Origin: Collinsella sp.
Lineage (GTDB): Bacteria > Actinomycetota > Coriobacteriia > Coriobacteriales > Coriobacteriaceae
Direction: 5' to 3'
DNA: 64,000 bases
Assembly (NCBI GenBank): GCA_019419505.1
Contig: DXZS01000024.1
Coordinates: forward strand, 157,321 to 221,320
The notes under the pieces are model-generated. The model had not been told where the DNA came from. It worked only from the letters and a program-made list of their open reading frames with translations, and did not search any database. The translations under genes and the position numbers were made by a program. This document shows positions 47,497 through 57,443 of the stretch, in pieces. Positions within the stretch are counted from its first letter, which is position 1; the number at the start of each line of letters is the position of its first letter.

Positions 47497-48279
47497 CTAG
47501 CGACCTCCGGCCAGCACCAGATCCTGCAGCGCCGAGTACACCTCGACGCGGCGCGGATCGTCCTGCTTGTCGATGAGCAGCGCCATGGCACCGCGGATAT
47601 CGCCCTTGGGTGCGCCCTCGAGCGTATCCATAAACTCGTTGGCCAGGTCGCGGCCGTAGCGGTAGCCGCTCATGGCGCGAGCCTCGCGCTCAATGGCAAC
47701 ACGCAGCTTGTACGGCACGCCGGGGTGCAGGATATCGGCCTGCTCGCCGGCGGCCTCCACCGTGGTCTCGGCATGGAGCTTTTGGTCCAGCAGACCAAGC
47801 GCCATGGCAAAGCCGTAGATGGTCTGCGCGGGGCTGGGCGGGCAGCCGGGGATGTAGACATCGACCGGCAGGATCTTATCCGTGCCGCCCCAGACGCAGT
47901 AGTTGTCGTAGAAGATGCCGCCGGTGCAGCCGCACGCGCCATAGGACACCACGATCTTGGGATCGGGCGCGGCCTCAAAGGCGCGCAGGGCCGGCATGCG
48001 CATGGCACGCGTCACGGCGCCGGTGTACAGCAACACGTCGGCGTGGCGGGGCGAGGGCACGACCTTGATACCAAAGCGCTCGACGTCAAAGACGGGCGTG
48101 ATGGAACCAAAGATCTCGATCTCGCAGCCGTTGCAGCCGCCGCAGTCGACACGGTAGACGTACACCGAGCGCTTGATCTTCTTAAGAAGGGTCGCCTTGG
48201 CCTTCTCGATGCTCTCGTCGAGCTCGATCTTGGTCGGGCGGTACTGAAGCCGCTCGGGCAAAAGCGTGGGTTCGGCCAT
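47497..48279 (-). CDS. hyfI: Hydrogenase-4 small subunit HyfI (NuoB-like)
   Basis: Protein of 260 aa homologous to complex I NuoB and E. coli HycG/HyfI. [4Fe-4S] Cys ligands are in VDCGGCNGCEIEIFG, YGACGCTGGIFYDNY and YIPGCPPSPAQTIYGF. It transfers electrons between the Fe-S chain of HyfH and the NiFe site in HyfG. No signal peptide, so it faces the cytoplasm. A C-terminal extension past residue 190 contains conserved charged helices. It starts two bases after hyfH. Confidence 0.94.
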   Translation of the reverse strand: MAEPTLLPERLQYRPTKIELDESIEKAKATLLKKIKRSVYVYRVDCGGCNGCEIEIFGSITPVFDVERFGIKVVPSPRHADVLLYTGAVTRAMRMPALRAFEAAPDPKIVVSYGACGCTGGIFYDNYCVWGGTDKILPVDVYIPGCPPSPAQTIYGFAMALGLLDQKLHAETTVEAAGEQADILHPGVPYKLRVAIEREARAMSGYRYGRDLANEFMDTLEGAPKGDIRGAMALLIDKQDDPRRVEVYSALQDLVLAGGR

Positions 48280-48281
48280 GG

Positions 48282-48998
48282 TTACTCCTCCTTCGTATCA
48301 AAATCCATGATGATGCCCTCGACCGGCGCAGGACCGGCGGGAATCTCGGGCGCATCGGGGTTGAGCTCGCGGTCGATATACTCCGGGTTCACGCCGTGGC
48401 CGCCCAGATACTCCATGCCGGGGCCCTGGGGCTCGCCGGACGCAAGCGTCTCGTTGGCAGCCATGCCGCGCGCGTTGCCGGTCTTGACGGCCGAGGCGGC
48501 GCGCAGGGCGTCGAGCTCGCGCTTGCACTCCTGGCACATACCGACGGTACGGGCGGCCTGGATAGCCTCCATGCCGCCGGCCTTTTGCAGCAGGCGCTTG
48601 GCGTAGTCGATCTCCTTGTGCGGGGCAAACGGCTTGCCGCAACGCGAGCAGTGCTCGAGCGTATAGACGCTCTTGCTGGTGAGGTCGTCCTTGCTCATAA
48701 CAGCCAGCTCAAACTCCTCGGTGAGCTTGATGGCCTCCATGGGGCAGGCTTCCTCGCAGCGGCCGCAGAAGATGCAGCGACCGTAGTCGATCGACCAGGT
48801 GATGGTATCGGCCGCAAGGTCGGTGTCCATGCGAATGGCATCGGCCGGGCACGCCACGCCGCAGGCACCGCAGGCGATGCAGAGCTCCGCGTTGTGCTCG
48901 GGCTTGCCGCGCATGTCCTTGTTGGTGGGGAACGGCGCAAACGGGTACTTGACCGTCGCGTCTCCGGCCTTGGCGTTAACCTTCCAAAGCTTCAGCAT
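48282..48998 (-). CDS. hyfH: Hydrogenase-4 ferredoxin subunit HyfH (NuoI-like)
   Basis: Protein of 238 aa with two [4Fe-4S] ferredoxin motifs (CIACGACGVACPADA and CIFCGRCEEACPMEA) and a C-terminal region with two CxxC pairs (HCSRCGKPFAPHKEIDYA and CQECKREL), all as in E. coli HycF/HyfH. It has about 55 extra C-terminal residues rich in Gly and Pro compared with the 181-aa E. coli protein. It passes electrons from the formate dehydrogenase side to HyfI. The ATG at 48998 follows the hyfG stop by one base, with GAGGAGG inside hyfG. Confidence 0.94.
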   Translation of the reverse strand: MLKLWKVNAKAGDATVKYPFAPFPTNKDMRGKPEHNAELCIACGACGVACPADAIRMDTDLAADTITWSIDYGRCIFCGRCEEACPMEAIKLTEEFELAVMSKDDLTSKSVYTLEHCSRCGKPFAPHKEIDYAKRLLQKAGGMEAIQAARTVGMCQECKRELDALRAASAVKTGNARGMAANETLASGEPQGPGMEYLGGHGVNPEYIDRELNPDAPEIPAGPAPVEGIIMDFDTKEE

Positions 48999-48999
48999 A

Positions 49000-50772
49000 T
49001 TAGAGCGCCTCCTCATCGAGCGGAGCGGCCATGGTGCCCTCGCCCGCAAGCGGCGACTTGTCGCGCCAGACGTTCTCGAACTGCTCCTTGTCGAGCACGT
49101 GGTCGCGCTTGGTGGCGACATCGGTCACCGTCACGCGGTCGGTGCAGGAGTAGCACGGGTCGAGCGAGCCGACGATCAGCGCCGCGTCGCCCACGGTGTT
49201 GCCGCGGAACATGTAGCGCAGGACCGGCCAGTTGCTGTACGTGGCGGCCTTGGCGCGCCAGCGGTAGCACTTCTGGTTGTTGCCGAGCATCGCCCAGTGC
49301 ACGTCCTCGCCGCGCGGCGCCTCGGTGGCGCCGATGGCGTACTTGTGCGGGGTGTACTCCCAATCCGTGGTGAGGATGGGGCCCGACGGGCAGTTCTCGA
49401 GCATGGTCTCGATCATGTCGATCGAATCGTAGACCTCCTGGATGCGAACGGCGGTACGGCCGAAGGCATCGCAGGTGTCGGCCGTGGCGGCGTGCATCTT
49501 TTGGACGTCCGGATCGGCGTAGCCGTCGAAGGGGTGGTCAAAGCGCACGTCGCGGGCATAGCCCGAGCCACGCATGAGCGGGCCGACCGGCGAGAAGTCG
49601 CGTGCGATCTTGCGATCCAAGATGCCGATGCCGCTCGTACGCTCAATGAAGTTGGGCGTGGAGAGCAAGACGTCGACGAGCTCCTGAACCTCGGAGCGCA
49701 GCTGGTGGATGGTCGTGAGCGTGGAGAGCTTCTGCTCGGCCAAAATGTCGCGACGCACGCCGCCGATCACGTTGAGGCCGTAGGTCTTGCGGTGACCGGA
49801 GAGCTTCTCGGCCAGGTCCATGGACTTCTCGCGGACGCGGAAGAACTGCTGGAAGCCGGAGTCGAAGCCCGTGTAGTGCGACGCTAGACCAATGTTGAGC
49901 AGATGCGAGTGCAGGCGCTCGACCTCGAGCATGATGGCACGGATGTACTGGGCGCGCGGCGGGACATGAATGCCCTGGGCGCGCTCGACGGCCTCGGCAT
50001 AGGCCACCGAGTGAGCGCAGCCGCAGATGCCGCAGATACGGTCGGCGAGGAACGTCACGGCGTCATAGTTCAGGCGCGTCTCGGCGACCTTCTCCATGCC
50101 GCGGTGCACGTAGAACAGACGGTAGTCGGCATCGACGATCGTCTCGCCCTCGACGAACAGGCGGAAGTGGCCAGGCTCGTCGGAGGTAATGTGCAGCGGG
50201 CCCATGGGGACGAGCGTGGTCTCCTTGCCCTTGGTGTCGGCCAAGAACTCGTAGTTTTCCATGTCGCTCGCGGGAGCGGGACGGAAGCGGTAGTCCATGG
50301 AGTCCTTGCGCAGCGGGTACAGGCCGCTGGGCCAATCGTCGGGCAGCACCAGGCGGCGACGGTCGGGCAGACCCTCGGGGATCAGGCCGAACATGTCGCG
50401 CAGCTCGCGCTCGCCCCACACGCAGGCGGGGACGAACGGCGTCACGGACGGGAACGTCATCTTGGCGGGATCGACCTCGGTGCGCACGGTCACCCAGCCA
50501 GGGTCCTCCCCCTCCATGGAGATGACGTAATACACGGCGTAGCGGCCGCACAGGCTGCGCTCATCGTTGCCGATGATCACGGGAATCCAGCCGTAGCGCT
50601 CGTAATACAGGTAGTGGACGGCCTCGGGCAGCTTGTCCTGCTTGACGGTAATCGTCAGCTGGTCCTCGCACTGCCACTCGACCTTCTCGATAGCGCCCGG
50701 CACTGCGGCGCGCAGGGCCTCGACGTGGCTTTCGCAACGACGAGCGTAGTCCTTCTTTTCAGGTTCTGCCAT
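49000..50772 (-). CDS. hyfG: NiFe hydrogenase-4 large subunit HyfG (NuoC-NuoD fusion)
   Basis: Protein of 590 aa. Residues 1 to about 170 are NuoC-like; the rest is NuoD-like with the NiFe site. L1 motif is DRICGICGCAHSVAYAEA and L2 is DPCYSCTDRVTV, giving four Cys ligands (no Sec). The 44 residues after CTDR should be removed by HycI, as in E. coli HycE, which is also cut after Arg in the same motif. It evolves H2 in the cytoplasmic arm of a complex-I-like assembly. It is slightly longer than E. coli HyfG (555). Confidence 0.95.
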   Translation of the reverse strand: MAEPEKKDYARRCESHVEALRAAVPGAIEKVEWQCEDQLTITVKQDKLPEAVHYLYYERYGWIPVIIGNDERSLCGRYAVYYVISMEGEDPGWVTVRTEVDPAKMTFPSVTPFVPACVWGERELRDMFGLIPEGLPDRRRLVLPDDWPSGLYPLRKDSMDYRFRPAPASDMENYEFLADTKGKETTLVPMGPLHITSDEPGHFRLFVEGETIVDADYRLFYVHRGMEKVAETRLNYDAVTFLADRICGICGCAHSVAYAEAVERAQGIHVPPRAQYIRAIMLEVERLHSHLLNIGLASHYTGFDSGFQQFFRVREKSMDLAEKLSGHRKTYGLNVIGGVRRDILAEQKLSTLTTIHQLRSEVQELVDVLLSTPNFIERTSGIGILDRKIARDFSPVGPLMRGSGYARDVRFDHPFDGYADPDVQKMHAATADTCDAFGRTAVRIQEVYDSIDMIETMLENCPSGPILTTDWEYTPHKYAIGATEAPRGEDVHWAMLGNNQKCYRWRAKAATYSNWPVLRYMFRGNTVGDAALIVGSLDPCYSCTDRVTVTDVATKRDHVLDKEQFENVWRDKSPLAGEGTMAAPLDEEAL

Positions 50773-50776
50773 GGTG

Positions 50777-52342
50777 CTAATTCACCTCGCTTGTCTTGGT
50801 CTGGGAACTGAACACCATGCGGTAGAGAGGAGCCTCGTGGAGCTCTTCGACGCTCTGGTTCAAAACGACGGACGTTGCATCCTCGACGCCGCTCGTGATG
50901 GCGACCGGGGTGGCGATACCGAACCACATGACCACGATCGCGAGGGCGATCTCGGGGATGATCATGAGGGCGGGCACCTCGTGGCGCTTCATGCCCTCGG
51001 GCGCCTTGCCGAAGATGGACTTGAGCGCGATGCCGGTAAGGGCAAAGTACACGCCGGTGAGGCCAATGGCCACGAGCACGACCACCCAGATGGGACCGGA
51101 CTGGATGCCGGCCACGAAGGTGAGGAACTCGGAGATGAACAGGGCGAACGGCGGGAAGGCGGCGAGCGCGAGCAGGGCGATGATGGTGAGCGCTGCCGTG
51201 ACGGGAGCGATCTCGACGACGCCCTTGATCTTGTTCAGGTCGCGGGTGTGGTAGATGTGCTGGATGTTACCGGCCATGCAGAAGGCGAGCGCCTTCGTGA
51301 AACCGTGGAAGATGCAGTGCAGCAGGCAGGCGGCGATACCGAGCGGACCACCGATACCCAGGCACAGCGCGACCACGCCGACGTTGTCGACGGAGGAGTA
51401 CGCGAAGCGGCGCTTGATATCGTCCTGCTTAAAGATGCACAGGGCGGCCACCAGGATGGACAGCGTGCCCAGGATGAGCAGGAGCGTACGCGGATAGGTG
51501 TCGCCCACCGTGATGATGGACAGGGAGTAGAAGCGGATGATCACCAGCATGGCGCACTTGAGCAGCACGCCCGAGAGCAGCGCGGAGACCGGGCTCGGAG
51601 CCTGGGAGTGCGCGTCGGGCAGCCAAGTGTGCATGGGGAACAGGCCCGCCTTGGTGCCGAAGCCGATGACGATGAACGCGAACGCGAGGCGCACGAGCAT
51701 CGGGTCGAACTGGTCGGCGTAGGGCATGATGGAGGTGAGGAAGGCTGCCTCATGCGCGTTGGGCATGATATCGGCGGCGTTCGCGTAGATGAGCAGCGTG
51801 CCGAACAGGCCGAAGGCCACGCCGGCGGTGCAGACCATCGCGTACTTCCAAGACGCCTCGAGCGCCTGCTTGTTCTTGTAGATGCCCACGAGGAACACGG
51901 TCGACAACGTGGTGGCCTCGACCGCCGCCCAGGTGAGGATGATGTTGTTGGACAGGCAGGCGAGCAGCATCGTGAAAACGAACAGGCTAAACAGCGCGTA
52001 GTACTGCTTGGTGCGCTCGGCCGGCATGGTCTTCTCCTCGATATCGATCTTGATATAGGAGATGGAGTACACGCCGGTGATGAACCCGATGATGCCTACC
52101 AGAAGGACGAAGATCGACGAGAGCGAATCGAGATGGAGCCACAGGCCCAAAGCGTCGATATTCTGCCCGCTCGAGAGCATGGTTCCCGCGGTGACGACCG
52201 AAAGGACGAGGGTCGCCGCGACGGAGATGGTGTTGAGCCCCGCAAAGACGCTGTAGGACGTCGTCTTGGGGAGCGCAGCCATAATCAGGGAGAACACGAG
52301 GGGACAAGCGAGCAGGGCGACCGTCAGCATTGAAACATCCAT
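50777..52342 (-). CDS. hyfF: Hydrogenase-4 membrane subunit HyfF (antiporter-like)
   Basis: Membrane protein of 521 aa of the NuoL/M/N-MrpD family with about 14 helices. The core TM helices contain the conserved Glu and Lys of the proton path (LTWAAVEATTLSTVFLVGIYKNKQ; GTKAGLFPMHTWLPDAHSQAPSPVSALLSG). E. coli HyfF is 526 aa. It is expected to couple hydrogen evolution to ion pumping together with HyfB and HyfD. It lies three bases after hyfE and four before hyfG. Confidence 0.93.
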   Translation of the reverse strand: MDVSMLTVALLACPLVFSLIMAALPKTTSYSVFAGLNTISVAATLVLSVVTAGTMLSSGQNIDALGLWLHLDSLSSIFVLLVGIIGFITGVYSISYIKIDIEEKTMPAERTKQYYALFSLFVFTMLLACLSNNIILTWAAVEATTLSTVFLVGIYKNKQALEASWKYAMVCTAGVAFGLFGTLLIYANAADIMPNAHEAAFLTSIMPYADQFDPMLVRLAFAFIVIGFGTKAGLFPMHTWLPDAHSQAPSPVSALLSGVLLKCAMLVIIRFYSLSIITVGDTYPRTLLLILGTLSILVAALCIFKQDDIKRRFAYSSVDNVGVVALCLGIGGPLGIAACLLHCIFHGFTKALAFCMAGNIQHIYHTRDLNKIKGVVEIAPVTAALTIIALLALAAFPPFALFISEFLTFVAGIQSGPIWVVVLVAIGLTGVYFALTGIALKSIFGKAPEGMKRHEVPALMIIPEIALAIVVMWFGIATPVAITSGVEDATSVVLNQSVEELHEAPLYRMVFSSQTKTSEVN

Positions 52343-52345
52343 GGC

Positions 52346-52999
52346 CTACCCCTTCAATTCGGTCAGGTCGTGGGAGTCGAGCGACTTGGTGTCGTTCCAG
52401 ATCCTCACGACGACGGCGGACATGATGATGACGGCGAAAATGGCGTCGGTGGCGATGCCGATCTCGATGATCTCGGGGGCCGTGGGCGCGAGCAGGGCGA
52501 GCGTCACGTGGCTACCGTTCTCCATAAGGCAGTACCCGAAGATTTGCTTGAGGATGTTGCGCTGGGAGATGATGCACGTGAGGCCGACGAAGAAGTGCGC
52601 GAAGCTGATGGCGAGGGCCGGAGTAGCCACCTCAGCGGTGGGCAGGCTCAGGCGCGTGACCACCGCGAAGCAGATGGCCACCTCCAGACCGGTGAGGATG
52701 ATGGTCCAGGCCGGCTTGATGGAGGAGGTCAGCGTGCTATCGGCAGGCGAACCCATCTTTTTGTAGGCACGGTTGAGAATGAACGGAACGAGGATCACCT
52801 TGGTGACGAAGGCCGACGCGGCCCACATGAGAAGCTCGGTGGCACCGGTGGTGAGGCCCAGGGTGAGCAGCACGCCCACCAGGACAACCGACTGGATCGC
52901 GTACCACTTAATGGCGGACGGGATGGTCTTCGAGACGACCACCATGGTGGAGGTCACGATCAGAAGACCGCCCAGGATATTGACTAACGAATAACCCAT
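52346..52999 (-). CDS. hyfE: Hydrogenase-4 membrane subunit HyfE (NuoK/MnhC-like)
   Basis: Membrane protein of 217 aa with about seven helices. Length and gene position equal those of E. coli HyfE (216 aa), and the C-terminal half (HFFVGLTCIISQRNILKQIFGYCLMENGSH) carries the NuoK-like signature. Presumed ion-channel or assembly subunit of the membrane arm. It starts ten bases after hyfD. Confidence 0.9.
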   Translation of the reverse strand: MGYSLVNILGGLLIVTSTMVVVSKTIPSAIKWYAIQSVVLVGVLLTLGLTTGATELLMWAASAFVTKVILVPFILNRAYKKMGSPADSTLTSSIKPAWTIILTGLEVAICFAVVTRLSLPTAEVATPALAISFAHFFVGLTCIISQRNILKQIFGYCLMENGSHVTLALLAPTAPEIIEIGIATDAIFAVIIMSAVVVRIWNDTKSLDSHDLTELKG

Positions 53000-53009
53000 G
53001 TCCTACCTC

Positions 53010-54467
53010 CTAACCCATCCAACTAGAGGACAGAGGACCGGCGACGACGACCATGATCATGAGGACGACGAACACGAACGCCATGGCGCGCGGAAGGGGC
53101 TGGCCGGCGGCCACGGTCTCGCTCGGCTCACCGGGCAGGACCTTACCCATCCAACGCAGGAACCATGCGAAGGTGGCGACGGTCTCGACGACCATGACGC
53201 ACACGAGGACGAAGATGACCGTGTTGGAAGCACCAACCGCGAAGCCACCGGAAATAATCTGGAACTTGGAGAAGAACGTGCTCATGGGGGGCACGCCGGC
53301 GATAGCGGTCGCGGCGACCGCGAAGCCCACGCCCGTGACCGGGTACTTCTTCATGAGGCCCTGGATCTTGGGCAACATACGGGTTCCCAGCGTGAAGCTG
53401 AGGGAGCCGGCGATGAGGAAGAACAGGGTCTTGGTGAACGCGTGGTTGAAGATGTGCTCGACGGCGCCGTTGAACGCCATCTGGCTTCCGAACACGGAGA
53501 GGCCCAGGCCGAAGAACACGTAGGCGAGCTGCGCGATCGTCGAGAAGGCGAGCAGGCGCTTCATATCCTTCTGGGGCAGGTACATGAGGAAGCCGAAGAG
53601 CATGGTCACGACGGCGTCGATGATGGCGACCCAACCGACGATCTCGGGGATATCGCCGGCACTCGCAAGAGCGCGGGCGAACACGCACACGCCGACCTTC
53701 ACCATGGACGCGCCATGGAGGTAGGCGGAAACGGGCGTGGGGGCCTCCATTGCGGAGGGCAGCCACATGTAGAGCGGGAACTGGGCGGACTTGGCCCAAG
53801 CGGCGAACAGGATGAGCAGCAGCACGACGGTCTTCATACCGGAATCGAGCTGGGAGATCGCGCTCAGCGCGAACGTGCCGGTTCCGGCGAACAGGAAGGC
53901 CGCGCCGATGTAGAGTCCCAGAGCGCCGATATGGGTGATGATGAGCGCCTTCATACCGGCCTTCTTGGCCGTGGGCGTCATGTAGTAGCTGATGAGGCCC
54001 CAGGAGCACACGCCGGTGATCTCGAAGAAAACGAGCTGGCCGACGATGGTGGAGCTGTAGGCGAGACCGGCCATGGCGCCGATGAACGTGGAGAAGTACA
54101 CGTAGAAGCGGCGACGGGGCGCGTCGGGATGCTCCTTGTTCTTATCGCTCATGTACGGGAACGAATAGATGACGACGAGCAGGCCGATAGCGACGAACGC
54201 GGGTGCGAGCAGCGTGCTCATCCGGTCGAATATGAAGCCCATGACCAAGGTCTGGCCCATACTCGCCCAGGTTACATCGACCGCGTTCATGCCGTTTCCG
54301 GCAAACGTCGCGGCCAAGCCAACGGAAGCGACCGTGGCGATGCCGCCGGCGAAGGCGCAGATCCATTTAGCGTAGGGACGCGGCAGCATGACGATGAGCA
54401 GGGAGCCCAGCATGGGGACGGCGATCGCCACCATGGCAAAGAGGGACAAGCTCGATTCGATTGACAT
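53010..54467 (-). CDS. hyfD: Hydrogenase-4 membrane subunit HyfD (antiporter-like)
   Basis: NuoL/M/N-family membrane protein of 485 aa (E. coli HyfD 479). It has the family motif WAKSAQFPLYMWLPSAMEAPTPVSAYLHGASMVK with the central Lys, and a Glu in the helix VFFEITGVCSWGLISYY. One of three antiporter-like subunits (with HyfB and HyfF) that distinguish hydrogenase-4 from hydrogenase-3, whose membrane arm has only one. It lies 16 bases after hyfC. Confidence 0.93.
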   Translation of the reverse strand: MSIESSLSLFAMVAIAVPMLGSLLIVMLPRPYAKWICAFAGGIATVASVGLAATFAGNGMNAVDVTWASMGQTLVMGFIFDRMSTLLAPAFVAIGLLVVIYSFPYMSDKNKEHPDAPRRRFYVYFSTFIGAMAGLAYSSTIVGQLVFFEITGVCSWGLISYYMTPTAKKAGMKALIITHIGALGLYIGAAFLFAGTGTFALSAISQLDSGMKTVVLLLILFAAWAKSAQFPLYMWLPSAMEAPTPVSAYLHGASMVKVGVCVFARALASAGDIPEIVGWVAIIDAVVTMLFGFLMYLPQKDMKRLLAFSTIAQLAYVFFGLGLSVFGSQMAFNGAVEHIFNHAFTKTLFFLIAGSLSFTLGTRMLPKIQGLMKKYPVTGVGFAVAATAIAGVPPMSTFFSKFQIISGGFAVGASNTVIFVLVCVMVVETVATFAWFLRWMGKVLPGEPSETVAAGQPLPRAMAFVFVVLMIMVVVAGPLSSSWMG

Positions 54468-54483
54468 AGTTTCTCCCTTCTCC

Positions 54484-55407
54484 CTACACGCCTACGACGA
54501 CGAAGACGAACGCGAGGACCGCGATGCCGACGACGGCCCAGGTCTGGTTACCGAGCACCTTGAAGCGCGAACGGGAAACGGAGTTCTCGAGCACGCCGCA
54601 GACGACGAAATCGACCAGGCACTTGACGAGGAAGACGACGGCACCCACGAGAGCGGTGACGCCGATGGTCGCGGGCTCTCCCCAGGGGATGAAGATGGAG
54701 GTGAACCAAGCGACGACCACGACCTGCTTCATGCCCATGGCGAGCTTCATCATGGCCAGGGACGGGCCGGAGAGCTCGGCGAGCGGGCCCTCCTGGAGCT
54801 CCTGCTCGGCTTCGGCCTGATCGAACGGAAGCTTGCCGAGCTCCATGTAACAGGCGGCCGCGAAGGCGACGCCAGCGAGGATAACGGCGACGACGCTCGA
54901 GACGTTGCCCGTAACGATGTGCTGACCCATGGTCGCAATGTCCGTGGAGCCGCACACGATGGCGACGGTAAACAGAGCGATGAGCATGGACGGCTCGATG
55001 AGCACGCTCATGAGGAGCTCGCGGATACCGCCGAAGCCCGCGTAGGCGTTGGAGGAATCCACGCCGGACAGCGCGAAGAAGAAGCGGGACAGCGCGAGCG
55101 CGTACATGATGGTGATGGCGTCACCAAAGACGGGCATGGGGCTCTCGAGCGTGAACATGGGCAGGCCCATGGCGAGCATGAACGACACCGCGAGGAACAG
55201 CGGCGGCATGATGCGCAGCACGAAGCTCGAGTCGGAACTCACGGACTCGGGACGCGCCATGAGCTTCGCGAGGTCCCGGTAATCCTGAAGGATGGACGGA
55301 CCGCGGCGATTGTGCATCTTCGCGCGAATCACACTGGCGAGGCCGGAGAAGAAGGGCGCGACCAGCATGACCACGAGGCCCTGCGCTATCGCAAGAACGA
55401 TGTTCAT
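54484..55407 (-). CDS. hyfC: Hydrogenase-4 membrane subunit HyfC (NuoH-like)
   Basis: Membrane protein of 307 aa (E. coli HyfC 315) with about eight helices. NuoH/HycD signatures: SVIRAKMHNRRGPSILQDYRDLAKLM and MELGKLPFDQAEAEQELQEGP, the conserved acidic loop that contacts the peripheral arm. It anchors the HyfGHI module to the ion-translocating subunits. The ATG at 55407 has GAGAGG upstream. Confidence 0.94.
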   Translation of the reverse strand: MNIVLAIAQGLVVMLVAPFFSGLASVIRAKMHNRRGPSILQDYRDLAKLMARPESVSSDSSFVLRIMPPLFLAVSFMLAMGLPMFTLESPMPVFGDAITIMYALALSRFFFALSGVDSSNAYAGFGGIRELLMSVLIEPSMLIALFTVAIVCGSTDIATMGQHIVTGNVSSVVAVILAGVAFAAACYMELGKLPFDQAEAEQELQEGPLAELSGPSLAMMKLAMGMKQVVVVAWFTSIFIPWGEPATIGVTALVGAVVFLVKCLVDFVVCGVLENSVSRSRFKVLGNQTWAVVGIAVLAFVFVVVGV

Positions 55408-55424
55408 AATATCCTCTCCCCTCT

Positions 55425-57443
55425 CTAGACCATGACCACGGCGAGCACGAGGAAGACCACGAGCGCCGCGACGATGTAGCAGATGTATACGGAGTAGTTG
55501 CCGCCCTCGATCTTGGAGGCGAGGCCGGCCAGCTTGTCGGCACCCTCGCTCGGTGCATCGACCAGGAAACGGTCGGGCAGGGGCTCGACGCCCTGGGCGA
55601 CACCGGTGAGCTTCTGGAACACGTGCGCGATGGACCAGCAGATCTTGGTGCATACCTCGCGCAGGGTGTAGAGCGGGCCCATGAAGATCTCGACGTCGGA
55701 TGCGAAGCTCGTGGCGACGACGGGCATGTGCTCGTTGGGCTCGTAGCCGCACGCCCAAGGGTCGGTCTTCTTAGCGGGGGCCTTGGTGCCGAGGCAGGAC
55801 CTCAACACGAACGCGAGCCCGGTGAGGACCACGAGCGCGATGGCGATCGCAGGGGTGGAGGTGGCGGCACCGGAAATCTCGTTCACCAGAGACACGCCCG
55901 AGGTGGCCGTGACGGCGGAGCCGGCAAGCACGCTCTGGGCGACGTCGCCCAGAACCGGGGCGATGACGGGAGAGCCGATTCCCAGCACCACGCAGATGGC
56001 CGCGAGGAGCATCTGCGAGAACAACATCGGAGCCGGGGACTCCTTGGCGTTCGCGGCCTCCTGGGAACGAGGGCTGCTCGCGAACGAAACGCCGTATGCC
56101 TTCACGAAGCACGTGACTGCCAGGGCACCGGTGATGGCGAGCGCGGCCGCGGAGGCGACGGCGAACACCATGACGACCGGGTCGGAGAGCGTCGAGATGT
56201 TGAACAGGGACTGGTAGGTGAACCACTCGGAAACGAAGCCGTTGAGCGGCGGGATAGCCGAGATGGCAAGGGCACCGATGAGGAAGCAGACGGCCGTGAC
56301 CGGCATGCGGCGGAACAAACCGCCCATCTTCTCCATGTTGCGCGTACCCGTGGCATAGAGCAGGGAGCCCGCGCCCAAGAACAGCTCGCCCTTGAACATG
56401 GCGTGGTTGAGCGTGTGGTAGAGGGCGGCCATGAGCGCGATCGTCGCGATGACGTCGTTGCCCAGGGCGTGCGCCGTCATGGACGCGCCGACACCGAGCA
56501 AGATGATGCCAATGTTCTCGACGGAGTGGTAGGCCAGCAGGCGTTTGATGTCGTGCTCGTGGAGGGCGTAGACAACACCCAGGACCGACGAGATGGATCC
56601 GAAGACCAGGACCATGAGGCCCCACCAGAGCTGGACGCCCGAACCCGCGAGCAGGTCCAGACCGACCTTGAGGATTCCCAGGATACCGATCTTGATCATG
56701 CCGCCGGACATGAGGGCGGACACGTTGGACGGCGCCTCGGGGTGCGCCTGGGGCAGCCAGGAGTGCAGCGGGATGATACCGGCCTTTGCGCCGAATCCGA
56801 AGAACGCGAGGACGAAGCAAGCGGAGGAGACAGCGGGTCCAAAGTCATGCGTACGGAAATCACTGAAGCTGAAGGAACCGCCCACGCCGTTGGTCATGAG
56901 CAGGAAGCTCGCCATGATAAGGACAAAGCCCACGTGCGCGATGACGAAGTAGAGCCAACCGCCCCTAATGGAGTTCTTGTTCTCCTCGATGACGACAAGG
57001 AAGTAGCTCGTGAGGGACATGAGCTCGAAGGCGACCAGGAACCAGAACACGTTGTCGGCGGTGATGACGAGCATCATCGAGGCGACGAAGGTGTTCATGA
57101 AGAAGCCGGCGCGCCCGACCTTGCCCGGGTGCTCGTCGAAGTAGGACAGACCGTAGATGAAGCCCGCAAAGGCGAGGATCGAGATGAGGACCACGATCAG
57201 GCCCGCAAGGCCGTTAAGCAAGAGCTCGAGACGGGCGAACGGGAAGAAGAAGACCGTGTTGAGGGACGAAACGTCGCCAAGCACGGCCTCGAGGCCCGCG
57301 ATGAACGACAGCACGGCCGCGACGGCGCCGATCAGGCAGCCGGCGGTCTTGGCGGCGTTATCGGCCTTGATCAGCAGAACCGAGGCGAGCGCACCGATGC
57401 ACGAGACGGCAAGCGATGCGATAAACAGCGTCATGCTATCCAT
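55425..57443 (-). CDS. hyfB: Hydrogenase-4 membrane subunit HyfB (NuoL-like)
   Basis: Membrane protein of 672 aa, the same length as E. coli HyfB, with about 16 helices. Core motifs: FWFLVAFELMSLTSYFLVVIEENK (proton-path Glu) and FGAKAGIIPLHSWLPQAHPEAPSNVSALMSGGMIK (Lys). The C-terminal part has the lateral-helix-like extension followed by a final helix. It overlaps the end of hyfA by eight bases. Confidence 0.94.
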   Translation of the reverse strand: MDSMTLFIASLAVSCIGALASVLLIKADNAAKTAGCLIGAVAAVLSFIAGLEAVLGDVSSLNTVFFFPFARLELLLNGLAGLIVVLISILAFAGFIYGLSYFDEHPGKVGRAGFFMNTFVASMMLVITADNVFWFLVAFELMSLTSYFLVVIEENKNSIRGGWLYFVIAHVGFVLIMASFLLMTNGVGGSFSFSDFRTHDFGPAVSSACFVLAFFGFGAKAGIIPLHSWLPQAHPEAPSNVSALMSGGMIKIGILGILKVGLDLLAGSGVQLWWGLMVLVFGSISSVLGVVYALHEHDIKRLLAYHSVENIGIILLGVGASMTAHALGNDVIATIALMAALYHTLNHAMFKGELFLGAGSLLYATGTRNMEKMGGLFRRMPVTAVCFLIGALAISAIPPLNGFVSEWFTYQSLFNISTLSDPVVMVFAVASAAALAITGALAVTCFVKAYGVSFASSPRSQEAANAKESPAPMLFSQMLLAAICVVLGIGSPVIAPVLGDVAQSVLAGSAVTATSGVSLVNEISGAATSTPAIAIALVVLTGLAFVLRSCLGTKAPAKKTDPWACGYEPNEHMPVVATSFASDVEIFMGPLYTLREVCTKICWSIAHVFQKLTGVAQGVEPLPDRFLVDAPSEGADKLAGLASKIEGGNYSVYICYIVAALVVFLVLAVVMV

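Noticed and set aside
49000..50772. Selenocysteine in the NiFe large subunit
   Set aside because: Both metal-binding motifs have plain Cys codons (GICGC and DPCYSC).
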